Shown: in pieces, positions 55,013 to 64,000 of the stretch
Layout of the letters: each line of letters starts with the position of its first letter
Position numbering within the stretch: the stretch's first letter is position 1
Assembly: GCA_039602395.1 (NCBI GenBank)
Contig: JBCNJP010000024.1
Location: 3,423,731-3,487,730 of the forward strand
Direction: 5' to 3'
Source of the DNA: Deinandra increscens subsp. villosa
Taxonomy: Eukaryota; Streptophyta; Magnoliopsida; Asterales; Asteraceae
Length of the DNA: 64,000 nucleotides
Made by a program: the position numbers and the translations under genes
Notes under the pieces: model-generated
What the model saw: only the letters and a program-made list of their open reading frames with translations
What the model was told of the DNA's origin: nothing
Databases searched by the model: none

Positions 55013-55349
55013 TGAAAGTGCGTGAGCGTGCGGATCTTCTACTTAGTCGAAATGAAATCAATGTAATACGAGATGAAACACAAAGAGTAAATACAAAACA
55101 CTTGTATTAACCACAGAGATAACCATAGAGTACACTCAGAGAATATGACACGGAAGCTTAGACTGTTTTAATACAACACAAGATACACATATTTATAGGG
55201 CTGAAATACGACCGGCCGAACCTCAGGTTCGGCCACACGTTCGGAGCTGTCCGAACTCCAGGTTCGCTGGGAGTTCGTACCTTAGCTATAATGTGTGATC
55301 CGTCTTGTATTCAATACTTCACATGACGATCAAGGACCATGTATCAACA
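55013..55349 (-). mobile_element. Solo LTR F (337 bp, target duplication AAGAT)
   Basis: Begins TGAAAG and ends ATCAACA on the plus strand, flanked by AAGAT (55008-55012 and 55350-55354). A minus-strand TATA (CCTATAAATA, about 55190-55199) sets the orientation. Upstream of it lie palindromic CGAACCTCAGGTTCG motifs and half-sites (55212-55278). Confidence 0.7.
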
Positions 55350-55354
55350 AAGAT

Positions 55355-55768
55355 AACATGATATATTATCATAGTGAATACGTGTTTGGATTTATATGTG
55401 ATTTATAAATGTGTTGTGAAAACCAAGTAAACACTTTAACGGTTTTGAACTAAACGGTAGAACTCACAAGCGTAAGTTGTCTTTTTAAAAGTATGTATGC
55501 TAGGTTCCGCAGAGACGTTCAGAAGTAAAGGCACAGATGGGATAATCGGGAAAGCTATCAAGGAAGAGTTTCTGGCAAGCTGGCGTAGTTATAGATTTCT
55601 TTACCATAATTAGTTATAGTTATGTACAATATCTCTCTTACTGTATTACTTGGCTTATATAAAGAGAAGTTTTAAATTTCCGCTGCTTAATATCTCTGTT
55701 GTGCCATGTGTTCATGAGTAAATCCGACACGTGACCCCGCCTGGTGCCAAGCTGGGAGTGGGCGTCAC
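55355..55768. mobile_element. Ty3/gypsy LTR-like segment, right end
   Basis: Continues after solo LTR F and ends GGGAGTGGGCGTCACA, an LTR-type terminus (minus strand TGTGACGCCCACTCCC), directly against element D. A TATAAAGAG lies near 55659. Confidence 0.5.
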
Positions 55769-56223
55769 AAAATACACCAATTCCCATACTTTTTGTTTGT
55801 TGATTTGTAGCAGTTCTTCTTACATTGCTTCAATCAAACTGTTATCTCTCAAATTTTCATTCACTTTTTCCCTAAGCTCTTTACCCTTGTAGGACCAAAC
55901 AAGTCCATATGTAACAATTCTAAGGGCTTTGAGATTGAGCTTTCTAATTTGGGCTTATGAGAAGATTTGTGTTGCTTACCTTTTAGACAAGCAATGCATT
56001 GTTCAGTACATGTGAACGTTTTATTTGGTAAACCTTTGACCAAACCAAGTGTTACAAGTTTATTCATAGTTTTGAGGTTCACATGGCCTAATCTTATGTG
56101 CCATAGATCCGATTCATCAACAGAATCCTTGGATACAAGGCTGGTAATACCATCCTTAGATGTTGTATATACCATATCCAGAAAATATACACCATCCTTC
56201 CTAGGTGCTTTTATTAATATCAT
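55769..56223 (-). pseudogene. Element D integrase start fused to an RT fragment
   Basis: The minus strand at 55861-56223 encodes the HHCC zinc region (LWHIRLGHVN, CIACLKGKQH) and the first integrase Asp (HMDLFGPT). Directly after LGKK the sequence jumps to a short RT N-terminal piece (QINKQKVWELV, about 55780-55830), so nearly all of the integrase core was deleted. Confidence 0.78.
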
Positions 56224-56875
56224 TTCATTTGATATATCAACACCTGGTTTGAGAATGATAGCTTTTGTTCATTAAACAAAACATTCAACTTCTTGTCACA
56301 CATCTGTGAGACACTAAGAAGATTGAAGTTGTAACATCAACAAAATTTACCCTTTCAAAGGTAAGCTTCCCATTTGTAACAGTACCTTGTCCAGAAATTT
56401 TACCCTCAGTTCTTCTAAAAGCAACTGGTCCTCCATTAACTCTTTTTGTATTTTTCAGTAAATCTTTATTTCCTGTCATATGGCACGAACATCCACTATC
56501 AACAACCCAGATGTTGTTCTAAGATTTATTGGATGTGTCCTACACATGGTAAAACAAAATTGAGTTAATTCCTGAGGGAGACCTAAGCCTTTGTGGTCTT
56601 GGGTCTTCCCATTGCATCATTGTACTTGTACTCTTTGGGTACAAGTGTTTGAGTCACTTCTTTAGAATTTGATGAATCAACCGTTGACTGATCATAAATT
56701 AAAGAATTTTGACTTTCTTTAGGAATTGATAAAGAGTTCAATTCGGACTGAAAGTCTATAGCTTTCTGTTTTGTGACAGCTTTTCTTGATCTATATTCCC
56801 TTTGTCTTTTGTCCTTTGTCGTTTCAGAATAGGTAACGTTGAAAATTCAATTATTTATCATTAAATTTTGAAGAT
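56224..56875 (-). pseudogene. Element D protease and gag-pro linker remnants
   Basis: The frame at 56285-56479 starts at MTGN, with HHMT-type protease flanks, and reads KRVNGGPVAF and LTFERVNFVD as in element B. The DSGC motif is just upstream (about 56485-56500, VVDSGCSCHMTGN). Frame breaks lie on both sides. The rest is the degraded end of gag. Confidence 0.7.
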
Positions 56876-57639
56876 TTATTTTTGAAATACCTGTTTTATT
56901 TGGCCTTTAGAGACAGTTTTATTAGGACAAAAATCTCTGTTTTGTAGCATAGAGTTCTTTCTGGAGTAAATTTTGTCATCCGAGGTAATTTTTACCTCGG
57001 GCCTGAAAAAATTGTCTTCCGAGGTAAATTTTACCTTGGGTGCCCTTTTTCTTTCATTTTGGTGTTTTCCGGAGTGATTTAGTCCCTCCGAGGTAAGTTT
57101 TACCACGAGATCATGAATTCTGTTTTCCGATGCAAGTTTTATCTCGAAATCAAATTTTCTTCCTCTAGGACTAGAAATACTTCTAGGTTTTTGCTTGTCA
57201 ACTGGTTTAAATTGTCTTTTTTCTAAATGAATTTGATTTTGAGCTTCTCTATCGTTGACTTTCTTGTTGACATCGTGATTATCACCAGAAATTTTTGATT
57301 TTACAGAACTTTGTATTTTATCAGCTATTTTACTTTTGACAGCTTGACTAATATTCAAAAATGGATTGCAATGACAATGGATTGCAAGGTGACCGATTGT
57401 TCCGCAAATCAAACATTCCTTTACCATTTTGGTTTTAGGAATAAACTCAAATTTTTCAGAGACTGAAGGTGTCTCCTCTTTTGAAGAGTTTTGTGAGGAA
57501 TCGGATTCTATTCATTTTGTTTCTTTTAATTTCCAGAGAGTTTTCACATTTCTATCTGAACTGCTGTAAGGCTGAGGTTTAGCAGTGACAATTTTTTCGG
57601 GTACAACAGTTCCAGATAAGATTTTTTCAGTTTTTGATG
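56876..57639 (-). pseudogene. Element D gag tail with second CCHC knuckle
   Basis: The frame 56876-57427 opens with KECLICGTIGHLAIHCHC, a zinc knuckle, then a Lys/Ser-rich basic linker in which TSE peptides recur (KFTSED, KITSDD, KLTSEG). These are encoded by ACCTCGGA-type DNA, the private motif of this family on the reverse strand. Degraded sequence lies between 57428 and 57639. Confidence 0.75.
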
Positions 57640-58446
57640 TTAACTCAGATATTTCACTAGAAATTTATTTTCTTTTCTTTTTTTGATAATAGGATCAGGT
57701 GTAAGTTGAACTTTAGTTTCTTCATTCTTAAACTTTTTCACACACTCAGTGTATGAATCAGGATAAGTGACTTTATTATACCCAATTCCATTATTCAAAT
57801 GGCTTCCTGTTGCTTTCTGATTTTGCCACAGTTTTATGTGTTTCTCACTACTGGCCTGTAGTTTCTCAGAGTCAGCAATATCAACAGACAATTTGATTTC
57901 ACAGATGCTCAATTTGGATTTTATATCCTCACATTCTTTGTTTGCAAATTCTAATTTAGAAAGAAGATCCTTGATTTGAGTAACAAGATTGGACTTTTCA
58001 TGATTTAAAGCATTAATACTGTTAATCAGTTCCTCATTCTTATTGTTGTAGGCAATGTCAACTTTTCTAAAACATTCTTTGATTTCTTTTATACTTTCCA
58101 TCTCATCAATGAGTTTAAGGTTATGTTTTCTATAATTTTCTATTTGTTCAGCACATTCAGGCTTGCAAAGAAGATAAAGTACTTCATTAGGAATTTCAGT
58201 ATTTACCTCACAGTTTGAAGAGGGATCCATGGATGAAGTAGAGGAGTTATCAGCAGAGTAAGAGATTTCTTTTGCTATCAAAGCATGCTTGATGGGAGAG
58301 AATTCTTGCATGTTTTCTTCCCAATCAACACAACTGGTTTGATTAGCAACAACAGCAGTTGCATGGCTTTGGGGCTTTGAGCTTGATGAAGGAGCAGTGG
58401 GACGTTCAGTAGATGCCTTTTAAGTTAAAGGTTTTGTTCTTGAGCC
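57640..58446 (-). pseudogene. Element D gag central coiled-coil region
   Basis: The frame 57640-58311 has FSPIKHALIAKE, a heptad-rich region (NSINALNHEKSNLVTQIKDL, KLEFANKECEDIKSKL) and HIKLWQNQKATG. It matches the middle of the gag of element B (EPINHALMAK, ELKECFKKTE). Likely a dimerisation segment. Confidence 0.75.
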
Positions 58447-59628
58447 TTAAGTTAAAGGTTTTGTTCTTGAGCCTATGTCATGAGTGGGGTAGGTAACTGG
58501 TGTGTATGCATTGGGAGGTCTCTCATATTTATTTCCTCCATCTTGGCTTGTGTTCTCTCTTCTGGGCTGCTTGCATTCCCTTGCAAAATGTCCCAATTGA
58601 TGACAGTTGTAGCATTTAGCTTTACTTTTGTCAAAACCAATTTGAGCATTTCTATCTCCACTGAATTTATAGCTAGTTCTCTTGTAGAATCTTTGTGCAC
58701 GTAGAGAGATCATTGCTAGTTGTGTGTTGATGTCCATTTCTTCTAGATCATCAGCATTGAAGCATTCTAGATCTGATCTAGTGAGCCCACCTTGACTGTT
58801 TTCTGCAATATGAGAAAAGTTGTTATAAAAAAGAGTCATAATTTTTATACCTCTTGGTGATGTTGGGTAAGTGATCACTGGAATTTGTTTACTGAAGTGA
58901 ATTCTTTCTTCATGAGTAGTGATGAGTGCAGTAGAGGGTGGAATAGTCAAGTTTGCAAGATTGTTCAGAACACCTGACTTATCATTAATTTCCATATTAT
59001 GTGCACTAAGCATCCCATGAAGCTCACTTAGCTTCAAAGTTTTAAGATCTTTGTCGTACTTGATGCTTACAGTATATACTGTCCAAACATCAGGAAGTGA
59101 TCTTAGTAACTTTCTGATCACATAGCCATTTTCCATCTTCACGTCATTTCCTTGTAGTTCATCAACAAGTTGAACAAAACAAAGATACTGAGCATTCATA
59201 CTCTCACCATTTTTGTGAGAGAAGTTCTCATATCTTTGTTTTAGAACATCCTTCTTATTTTCTTTTACTTCATCAGTTCCTTCGTACATTTTGTTTAATT
59301 TTTTCCATAGATCAAAAGATGTTTTGTAATTTTTGAAACCTACGAGAGCGGAATTTGGAAGTGTCGCCTGTCATGCCCATAAAGCTTTGTGATTTCCCTC
59401 AACCAACTTGTGGTTATCATCGGAATAGTCAACAACAGTTTTTACTATATCTACACTTCGTGTAGTAGCAGATGTTGCTGTAGGGATAGTAGGTCCATAC
59501 ATGATAGATTTCCACATCTTTTAATCAGAATGGTGAAGATATCCTATCATACGTAATTTCCATGTATCGAAATCATCAGGCATAAACGATGGTGGTTTGT
59601 TTGAACTACCATTCCATGATTCTCCCAT
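58447..59628 (-). pseudogene. Element D gag capsid region and first CCHC knuckle
   Basis: The start methionine is near 59628 (MGESWNGSSNKPPSF). Two in-frame stops (about 59522 and 59372) precede the long open part 58447-59289, which holds YENFSHKNGESMNAQYLCF, LLRSLPDVWTVY and the knuckle CYNCHQLGHFAREC. This is the typical copia Gag order. The stops make it non-functional. Confidence 0.85.
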
Positions 59629-59742
59629 GATTAAGAATGAAAATAAGGAAAGAGTGACTTTTTTACTAAGAAACATAGTATGTAAGTAAAACAGTGTTTT
59701 AAAACTGATTTTAAATTCAAGTATTTTAAAACAAGAGTCAAT

Positions 59743-59754
59743 GCTCTGATACCA
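59743..59754 (-). promoter_or_regulatory. Primer-binding site of element D
   Basis: The minus strand reads TGGTATCAGAGC two bases inside the LTR. Confidence 0.92.
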
Positions 59755-59756
59755 CT

Positions 59757-60402
59757 TGTTGGATCGAAATCTGGTTATAGAGTTTTAACCAATTACAAGA
59801 TTTTACTTAGAATTAACCACGCGGAAACAAATTAACTCTTATGCTCTGTTTTAAAGTAAAACGAGGTGAGATCAAATAGAAGCCAAGAATAACACAGATA
59901 TGAATAAAACTGGGCACTTTTATAACTTGATGATTCAAAGTACATATGTGAGTGATTTACACACACTTAATTAACAGATTACAAGTGTCTATTTATAGTG
60001 CATAAGGAATCAGGGAGAGCCCTTGATTCCTCTAACGATCATTTAGATCGTCAAGTAAAGATACATGAAAGAATAATATTAAACTAGTCTAGAAGATATA
60101 GTGTCAGCTTCTTGTCAGGAGAAGAGCGGGAAAAGCAGGATCAGATATGTCAGAGACAAGTGGAGTTAGTCAAGTTGTTGTCTGAGATAACTCGCTTTAC
60201 CAAGGTAACTTGAGCTATCTCGAACACATCCACTGTCCGAGATAAACTATGCTTCCGAGATAAAATGTCATCCGAGATAACTATAAGTTATCTCGGGCAG
60301 TTTGTTCTTCCGAGATAAGTTATCTTGGGTCTTCTATTCCTTCCTAGATAACTTATCTTTAGCTGACAAGCATTATTTCTTTAGGAAAAATAATTCCTTA
60401 CA
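59757..60402 (-). mobile_element. 5' LTR of element D (646 bp)
   Basis: Runs TGTTGGATCG to ATTCCTTACA, the same end types as element B. Minus-strand TATA (CACTATAAATAG, about 59990-60002). Upstream of it, about eleven CCGAGATAA-type motifs lie in 190 bp (60180-60365) in both orientations. Confidence 0.9.
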
Positions 60403-61911
60403 AACTTGCTGCAAAAGCTGTGAGTTTTCATGATGAGAACACAACTTTGGTTGAAGCTAAAGCTGAATTGATTGAAGAAAACAAGTTATTGAAGAGAAAT
60501 GTTGAGATTTATATACAAAAATGGGAAAAGGTTATTCAAGAGAGACGTGATGCTCATGATGAACTGTGAAGAGAAAAATATGCGACAAATGACTCTTCTG
60601 AGCAGTTCATTACTTTTCAAGAGGAATTAGATGTGTCTCAAACAAAAATTTCTAAGTTGCATATTGAAATTTCGGATATGAAGAGGCAGTTGCATAATTT
60701 TACAATTTCTCAACCTTTCATAAGTTACTTGTGTAATGATAAGAATTTTCAACAGGTGTTTGGTGATGTTATTCTGAAGAGCATTCCACCTCCCGTGGTT
60801 ATTGAAAATGCGATCAATACTTTGGAAGCTAATAAAGAACAACATGATTATTCAAAATTTGCTGATACAAAGTCAAGAAACAAGAAGTTAACATTTTAGA
60901 AGAAAAAGGATGAAGAAAGATTTGATTCAAGCTGCGTTCCTAAGTTTGATTCCAGATCTATGTTTCTTGATAAAGAAAAGATTTTTCAAGGAAATCCAGG
61001 AAAAGTGAAAGTTCCCAAGTTTTCTGAGATTGTGATAGATGATTTATTGATTTCCGAGAAGATTGATCTGAAAGGAATCAAGTCTGAATTTACAAAACTT
61101 GCCAAACAAGGTCATGAGATACCAAATTATGTGCAGGATAAATACAAGTAGAAGAATGGTGGTTTGGGATTTGAATAAAAAGAGGTTTCTCGAAAAAATG
61201 ACAACAAGAAGATGCTTAATGATAAGAAACATAAAGAGGTGTCATCAGATAAGAAGCCTCAAGTTTGGAAGAAAAAAGTGTCTCCTCCATGTTCAGATGA
61301 AAAGATTTATACAGAAGAGTCTTCTTTCATATCTGATGCTACACCAACAGGCGGTAAAAGTTCAAATTCATTTAAATCCTCTAAATCAAACAGGTTTTAT
61401 CATACAGATAAATTATTTGGTTATGGATATGATTCAGGTTTTTATGATTCTCCATTTGAAAAATGTTTTCAAAAACCTTCAAAATCAAAGAAAACTAAAC
61501 CTGTAATTCCTACAATCTATGATGATGGATCAACTAATCAGTATGGTAATCCAATTTCTATTCCGATTACTGATCGTCGACGTTGTTATACTTGTCATAA
61601 GAGAGGACATTTTGCTAATACTTGTCATATGAATTGTAATAACTCATAATCATATACAAAAAATACAAAATTTGTAAATCCAGAAGGCATAATGTTCAAT
61701 GAACCAATGTCAAGCAGAAAATTTTCTGGTAAAAGACAGTGTATCTGCATCTCAGGGTAGTAGTTCTGACTATTATTCATCAGTCGAGAACAATTCATTC
61801 AAAAATTCGAAACCAAAAATGGAATGGAGACCAAAGATTGTCTCCACAGCCAACACGGATTTTGTTGAAGACACTGGTCGACCACAACTGTGGAGGGGGT
61901 TCGGGGTTTAA
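60403..61911 (+). pseudogene. Plus-strand SIRE-like gag remnant
   Basis: A series of plus-strand frames broken by stops (about 60568, 60897, 61149) and frame changes. It starts in a coiled-coil region (AKAELIEENKLLKRNVEIYI, SQTKISKLHIEISDMKRQ), continues through PPPVVIENAINTLEANKEQ and a Lys-rich linker, and reaches a zinc knuckle CYTCHKRGHFANTC (frame 61212-61649), then a tail (KMEWRPKIVS). The order matches gag tails of SIRE-like copia elements. Its start is cut by the LTR of element D. Confidence 0.75.
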
Positions 61912-62155
61912 AAGACTTCTTATTTTCCATTGTTTGCATGTATTTCAAGAAGACCTATTAGTTATTGAAAGATTGCTAACAGCAGAATACTTGTGCTTGA
62001 TTCAAGTTAAATTGCATCGTTCCTATCTTTGAAAATTTGATTTTAAAAAATGTGTCAAGTGTTGATCGATCATTTTCATTTTTGTTATTCATTTTCTTTC
62101 GTTCATATTTTTAGGGGTGGGGGGGGGTGAATTTGGAAAATTTAAAAATAAAGTT
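61912..62155. other. Non-coding spacer
   Basis: No gene seen; contains a G-rich run at 62115-62128. Confidence 0.6.
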
Positions 62156-62531
62156 TGTAAGTCTAGAATCATCGAACTAACACGATATCAAAGATCAATC
62201 ATAGGTGCGGAAATCCCGATGATTGATTGATTCAAGATAAGATAGAGAGAAAACGAAGAACACAATGAAATAAAATCGATTAACCTGTAAAATGGATGCA
62301 CACGAATTCAACAACTCGTCTGGTACAACCTCTAGAGAATTTTGAATTCTCTGTTCTCCCCGGTCTCCCACGTTTTCCCCTCTGGAATGGCTAACCCTCT
62401 AAGGATCTAGGAGGTTGTATTTATAGAATCATACAATCTCCACATACAAGCCCTAAGCCCATCACAAGCCCAACACCTAATTAACTAGCCCACTATTCTA
62501 ATGTATAAGCCTCATAAAACCGACCCTTACA
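62156..62531 (-). mobile_element. Copia-type LTR, minus strand (376 bp)
   Basis: Runs TGTAAG to CTTACA, a perfect 6-bp inverted pair. The minus-strand purine tract AAGTCTAGGGGAAGAT adjoins its right end, so it is a 3' LTR. Minus-strand TATA CTATAAATAC near 62430-62440. AGCCCA/AGCCCT motifs (reverse TGGGCY) are frequent upstream. Confidence 0.78.
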
Positions 62532-63255
62532 ATCTTCCCCTAGACTTATATCAATAGAACTGTTACATTGAAAATTTTAAAGCATGCATTTTCATGCAAG
62601 TCCACGTCTTTTATTTAACAAACTTCCATGGGCTTCATGAGTCTTGGGAACATTCTCTTAATCAGCATCAGCTTAAACTTCTAGAAATGAACAAGTAATG
62701 AGAGGAGGATTCCCATACACTTGCTTCTATTGAATGAACTCTGGCTCTTGTTGTATCTTCGGTAACTGTCTTGACTATTCCTTCGAAATTTAGAGGATAA
62801 AATTTATGAAAACCTCTATTTTGGCAAACTTGGTTATTTTTCTTCAGGCTGCACGATCTTCAACAACTGTCCTGAATTCTTCAGCTTCCCCTTAACTTGT
62901 GAACATATTCTTTTGTAATCTTTTGGAAACTTTAATAGAAACAACAACTTCCCCTAAATAATAACTTTTCCAGATAGGGAAGTCTTGTCCGGCTGGTTCT
63001 TAAATTTGAGTAGTGGCAGCAACTTTTCATCATCATGATCATCAATTTTTCACTTTCAATCATCAACATGTCTGACATATAAGAAAAAATACAAACCACC
63101 AGGCATATGATGACTGGTCTCAGGGTTAGAAGGTGAGTAACATTATTTTAACCGAAAACCCTAATATGGGTTTCATATAAAACTTCCCCTTAACCCAAAA
63201 CCTCTTTATACATCCCCTAAGACGATACATATTATCTCTTCTCCCCCTGGGATAA
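62532..63255 (-). other. 3' internal DNA of the 62156 element
   Basis: Non-coding. GTAATGAGAGGAGGATTC (about 62696-62713) is shared with the region right of the next LTR (63949-63966), with similar surroundings, so the two elements are related. Confidence 0.6.
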
Positions 63256-63770
63256 TGTAAGTCCCGAAAATGGTCCGAACGCGATATCTAACCTCGATTG
63301 AGAGTGCGGAATCCAAACAATCGAGTGATTCAAGTATAATCGAAAAGTATTAAGAAGAACAACTGAAAACAGTGAAACACGCAAACCGATTGGAAGAACC
63401 CTTAATTAGAAACCTTGGTTGCAATACACAGGATCGAAATTCTCTATGGAGAATTTCGATAATCACCTTGAACCCTTCCCACAATCAACAACCATCCCAA
63501 GATCCTATAGGGTTCTATTTATAGGATATGGTGAACTTGGAAAACAAGTTAACCTCCCTACCTAAAATAACTCCTAATTCCCGTATTTGAACCCTAAGGC
63601 CCATAAAACTCCCACTAAACATTGTTTAAATGAGCCCAAATGCATCCAAATTGGCCCCATGACCCAATATACCCATAACCCAACTTATTTTCACCTATTC
63701 TAACACATAGGCCTTCAGAATAGTCCGCCAAGTGATGATTTAATACACAAGCCACAAATTATTCCCTTAA
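63256..63770 (-). mobile_element. Second copia-type LTR, minus strand (about 515 bp)
   Basis: Starts TGTAAGTCCCGAAAATGG and ends near CCCTTAAG, where CCCTTACA would be expected, followed by the minus-strand purine tract CAAGGGGAAGAT. Minus-strand TATA CCTATAAATAGAACC near 63516-63530. Same general family as the LTR at 62156, but clearly diverged. The right edge is uncertain by a few bases. Confidence 0.65.
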
Positions 63771-64000
63771 GATCTTCCCCTTGGCTTGTGATATTAAATA
63801 TCTTCTACTTTCAATCTTCAGAACTTGCAGTCTTCACCTTGGCTTGAGCATGGGTTGGTGAAGATTCAATCTTCATTGGGTAACAACAAATGACTTTAGG
63901 GAGTGTTCTCTCAATCGGCATTAGCTTGGACTTCAAATGACGAACATGTAATGAGAGGAGGATTCTCAAATACTTGCTCCTTCTTGAAAACTATTGAGTC
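63771..64000 (-). other. 3' internal DNA of the last copia element, cut by the window edge
   Basis: Non-coding in all frames; related to 62532-62760. Confidence 0.6.

Larger units (their letters stand above)
55769..60402 (-). mobile_element. Element D: truncated SIRE-like Ty1/copia element, minus strand
   Basis: Has a 5' LTR (59757-60402), primer site, gag and protease, then only fragments of integrase and RT. The 3' half (rest of pol, extra gene, 3' LTR) is missing; the left edge abuts gypsy LTR DNA. Private motif TTCCGAGATAA is arrayed in the LTR and echoed as CCGAGGTAA in the gag linker. Confidence 0.85.

Overview
This window is repeat-dense plant nuclear DNA with no recognisable single-copy host gene. 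It is almost wholly nested LTR retrotransposons plus one Helitron, a pair of tRNA-like SINE heads, MITE-like insertions, microsatellites and a 500-N assembly gap (2560-3059). Initiator-Met primer sites, SIRE-like Ty1/copia proteins with an extra 3' gene, Athila-like Ty3/gypsy proteins with a tRNA-Asp type primer site, and the plant Helitron ends point to a large eudicot genome. The LTR styles recall Asteraceae, which is an impression from memory and not a computed assignment.

Layout. 1-2296: minus-strand LTR element A (leader with a 20-nt-period array, primer site, LTR). 3060-6434: plus-strand Ty1/copia pol fragment with its 3' LTR. 6435-7960: anonymous DNA, two tRNA-like heads and an (AT)n tract. 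7965-14218: minus-strand non-autonomous Helitron. 14283-17126: Ty3/gypsy LTR and degraded internal DNA, ending in a chromovirus-type LTR. That LTR is split by element B (17127-42201, minus, SIRE-like copia, target duplication CCCTC). B is itself split by element C (27447-40104, plus, SIRE-like copia, target duplication GTTTC). The chromovirus LTR resumes at 42207-43133. 43134-55768: further gypsy LTR-like DNA carrying two solo LTRs (E, target duplication ACCAT; F, target duplication AAGAT) and an Athila-like LTR/gag-pro/LTR/partial-gag complex (44865-54776). 55769-60402: truncated minus-strand SIRE-like element D. 60403-61911: plus-strand gag remnant. 62156-64000: two related minus-strand copia LTRs with adjoining 3' internal DNA.

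How the parts work. The only coding capacity is retroelement gag, protease, integrase, RT and RNase H, plus an extra 3' gene in the SIRE-like elements. All copies carry frameshifts, stops or deletions. Element C is closest to intact: its integrase, RT and RNase H motifs are all visible.

Most unusual observation. Several unrelated LTR families each carry their own short 'private' motif, repeated many times. The arrays usually lie just upstream of the LTR TATA box. In some families the motif recurs in the 5' leader, in an intron-like segment before the extra gene, or in the disordered linkers of the coding regions. Motifs: AAGTYCGCTAAR (A leader), TTCCGGTTGAAC (B), GTTTACGAYY (C), TTCCGAGATAA (D), GGATTCCTG (E), CGAACCTCAGGTTCG (F), GCG-ATA-CGC hairpins (Athila-like, and also the chromovirus LTR). 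Element C also appears to have a second TATA promoter and a spliceable leader in front of its extra gene.
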